Below the pieces are notes generated by a model. That model did not search any database. It had not been told where the DNA came from and saw only the letters and a list, made by a program, of their open reading frames with translations. Positions 6,795-7,580 of a DNA stretch of 7,580 bases are shown here, piece by piece; the first letter of the stretch is position 1; every line of letters starts with the position of its first letter. The position numbers were made by a program, and so were the translations under genes. The stretch comes from Thiomonas sp. (GTDB lineage Bacteria; Pseudomonadota; Gammaproteobacteria; Burkholderiales; Burkholderiaceae), in the NCBI GenBank assembly GCA_027443745.1, contig DAIAZB010000036.1, forward strand, positions 1 through 7,580, given 5' to 3'.

Positions 6795-7580
6795 TTACAG
6801 CTTGCGCGTCATCATGAAGCGGTCGAACTCATTCTCTGCAACACGGAACCAGAGGATGTCATCGTTGCGAAACTTGGCCCAGTCGGTGTAGACCTTCTTC
6901 CAGTTCGCATTGCTGCTCGACAACTCGGCATACAACTCATTGGCCGCCTTGTAGGCGCTCTCCATCACGTCCTTCGGGAAAGGCTGCAGTTTGGCCCCCT
7001 TCCCCACCAGTTCACGCAGCGCATTGGGGTTGCGTGCGTCATACATGGCTTGCATGTTGACATGTGCATGCGAGGCGGACAGTTCAACAGCACTCTTGTA
7101 ATCGTTGGGCAGCGCATTCCAGGCCTTGGAGTTGACGAATAGATCCAACTCAGGACCGCCTTCCCACCAACCGGGATACAGGTAGTTCTTCGCGACCTTG
7201 TAGAAGCCGAGTTTCAAGTCGTCATAGGGTCCGATCCATTCCGCGGCATCGATGGTCCCCTTCTCCAGCGAGGGATAGATATCACCCCCGGGAATGTTCT
7301 GCGGGATCACGCCGATGCGCTCCATCACCTTGCCGGCAAAGCCGCCGATGCGCATTTTCAAGCCCTTCATGTCAGCCAGGCTCTTGATTGGCTTGCGGAA
7401 CCAACCGCCCATTTGCGAGCCGGTGTTGCCCATCGGGAAATTGATGATGTTGTAACCAGCGTAGAACTCGCGCATGAGCTTCAGTCCGTTGCCCTGATAC
7501 ATCCAAGCCGTCATTTGACGCGAGTTCATGCCGAAAGGCACGGCACAGCCCAGCGCGAAGGTTGGGTCTTTGCCGAAAAA
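6795..7580 (-). CDS. TRAP transporter periplasmic substrate-binding protein, 5' end cut by the window edge
   Basis: The window holds the last 261 residues and the stop. The family is usually about 360 residues, so the signal peptide and roughly the first 100 residues lie beyond the right edge. The protein belongs to the DctP superfamily, in the TakP-like branch often annotated as mannitol/chloroaromatic TRAP component and including binders of pyruvate and other 2-oxo acids. Visible marks, numbered from the edge, are PTFALGCAVPFGMNSRQ (6-22), INFPMGNTGSQMGGWF (46-61), MRIGGFAG (76-83) with the arginine that binds the ligand carboxylate in this superfamily, GTIDAAEWIGPYDD (108-121) with the Glu-Trp pair used by TakP for metal and substrate, and YPGWWEGGP (135-143). 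It would deliver its ligand to DctQ/DctM membrane subunits driven by the sodium gradient; no such genes are in the window. The exact ligand cannot be fixed. A clear terminator follows. Confidence 0.93.
   Translation of the reverse strand, partial: FFGKDPTFALGCAVPFGMNSRQMTAWMYQGNGLKLMREFYAGYNIINFPMGNTGSQMGGWFRKPIKSLADMKGLKMRIGGFAGKVMERIGVIPQNIPGGDIYPSLEKGTIDAAEWIGPYDDLKLGFYKVAKNYLYPGWWEGGPELDLFVNSKAWNALPNDYKSAVELSASHAHVNMQAMYDARNPNALRELVGKGAKLQPFPKDVMESAYKAANELYAELSSSNANWKKVYTDWAKFRNDDILWFRVAENEFDRFMMTRKL

Overview
The window is about 60% GC by eye and reads as a chromosomal housekeeping block from a betaproteobacterium, most likely of the order Burkholderiales. The reasons are the order relA, tRNA-Val(GAC), thrS, which I recall as typical of that group, the thyA-folA pair, and the TakP-like TRAP binding protein. 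I cannot name a genus. I found no integrase, transposase, CRISPR array or phage gene, and no gene-free stretch longer than about 200 bases.

Left half, minus strand, read from right to left. An alpha/beta hydrolase (ends at 4291) overlaps the start of relA (2091-4301), a (p)ppGpp synthetase whose hydrolase-like N-terminal domain has lost the HD motif. A tRNA-Val(GAC) gene (1985-2061) lies 29 bases beyond the relA stop. A 179-base leader follows, with short direct repeats and a terminator-like hairpin, and then thrS (start at 1805), which runs off the left edge. The block joins two parts of amino-acid economy: charging of tRNA-Thr by ThrS, and the alarm made by RelA when uncharged tRNA reaches the ribosome.

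Right half. From a divergent promoter region (5185-5378) containing a perfect 13-bp dyad, thyA (5379-6212) and folA (6222-6737) run rightwards with a 9-base gap. They form one metabolic unit: ThyA makes dTMP and leaves dihydrofolate, and FolA reduces it back to tetrahydrofolate. A converging minus-strand gene for a periplasmic TRAP transporter binding protein (6795 to the right edge) closes the window. Its terminator lies in the short gap beside folA.

Most of the window is ordinary and well explained. I do not see a convincing undescribed system. The points most worth a second look are the thrS leader (a terminator-like hairpin directly after an in-frame upstream ATG), the coupling of an uncharacterised hydrolase to relA, and the dyad between the hydrolase and thyA.
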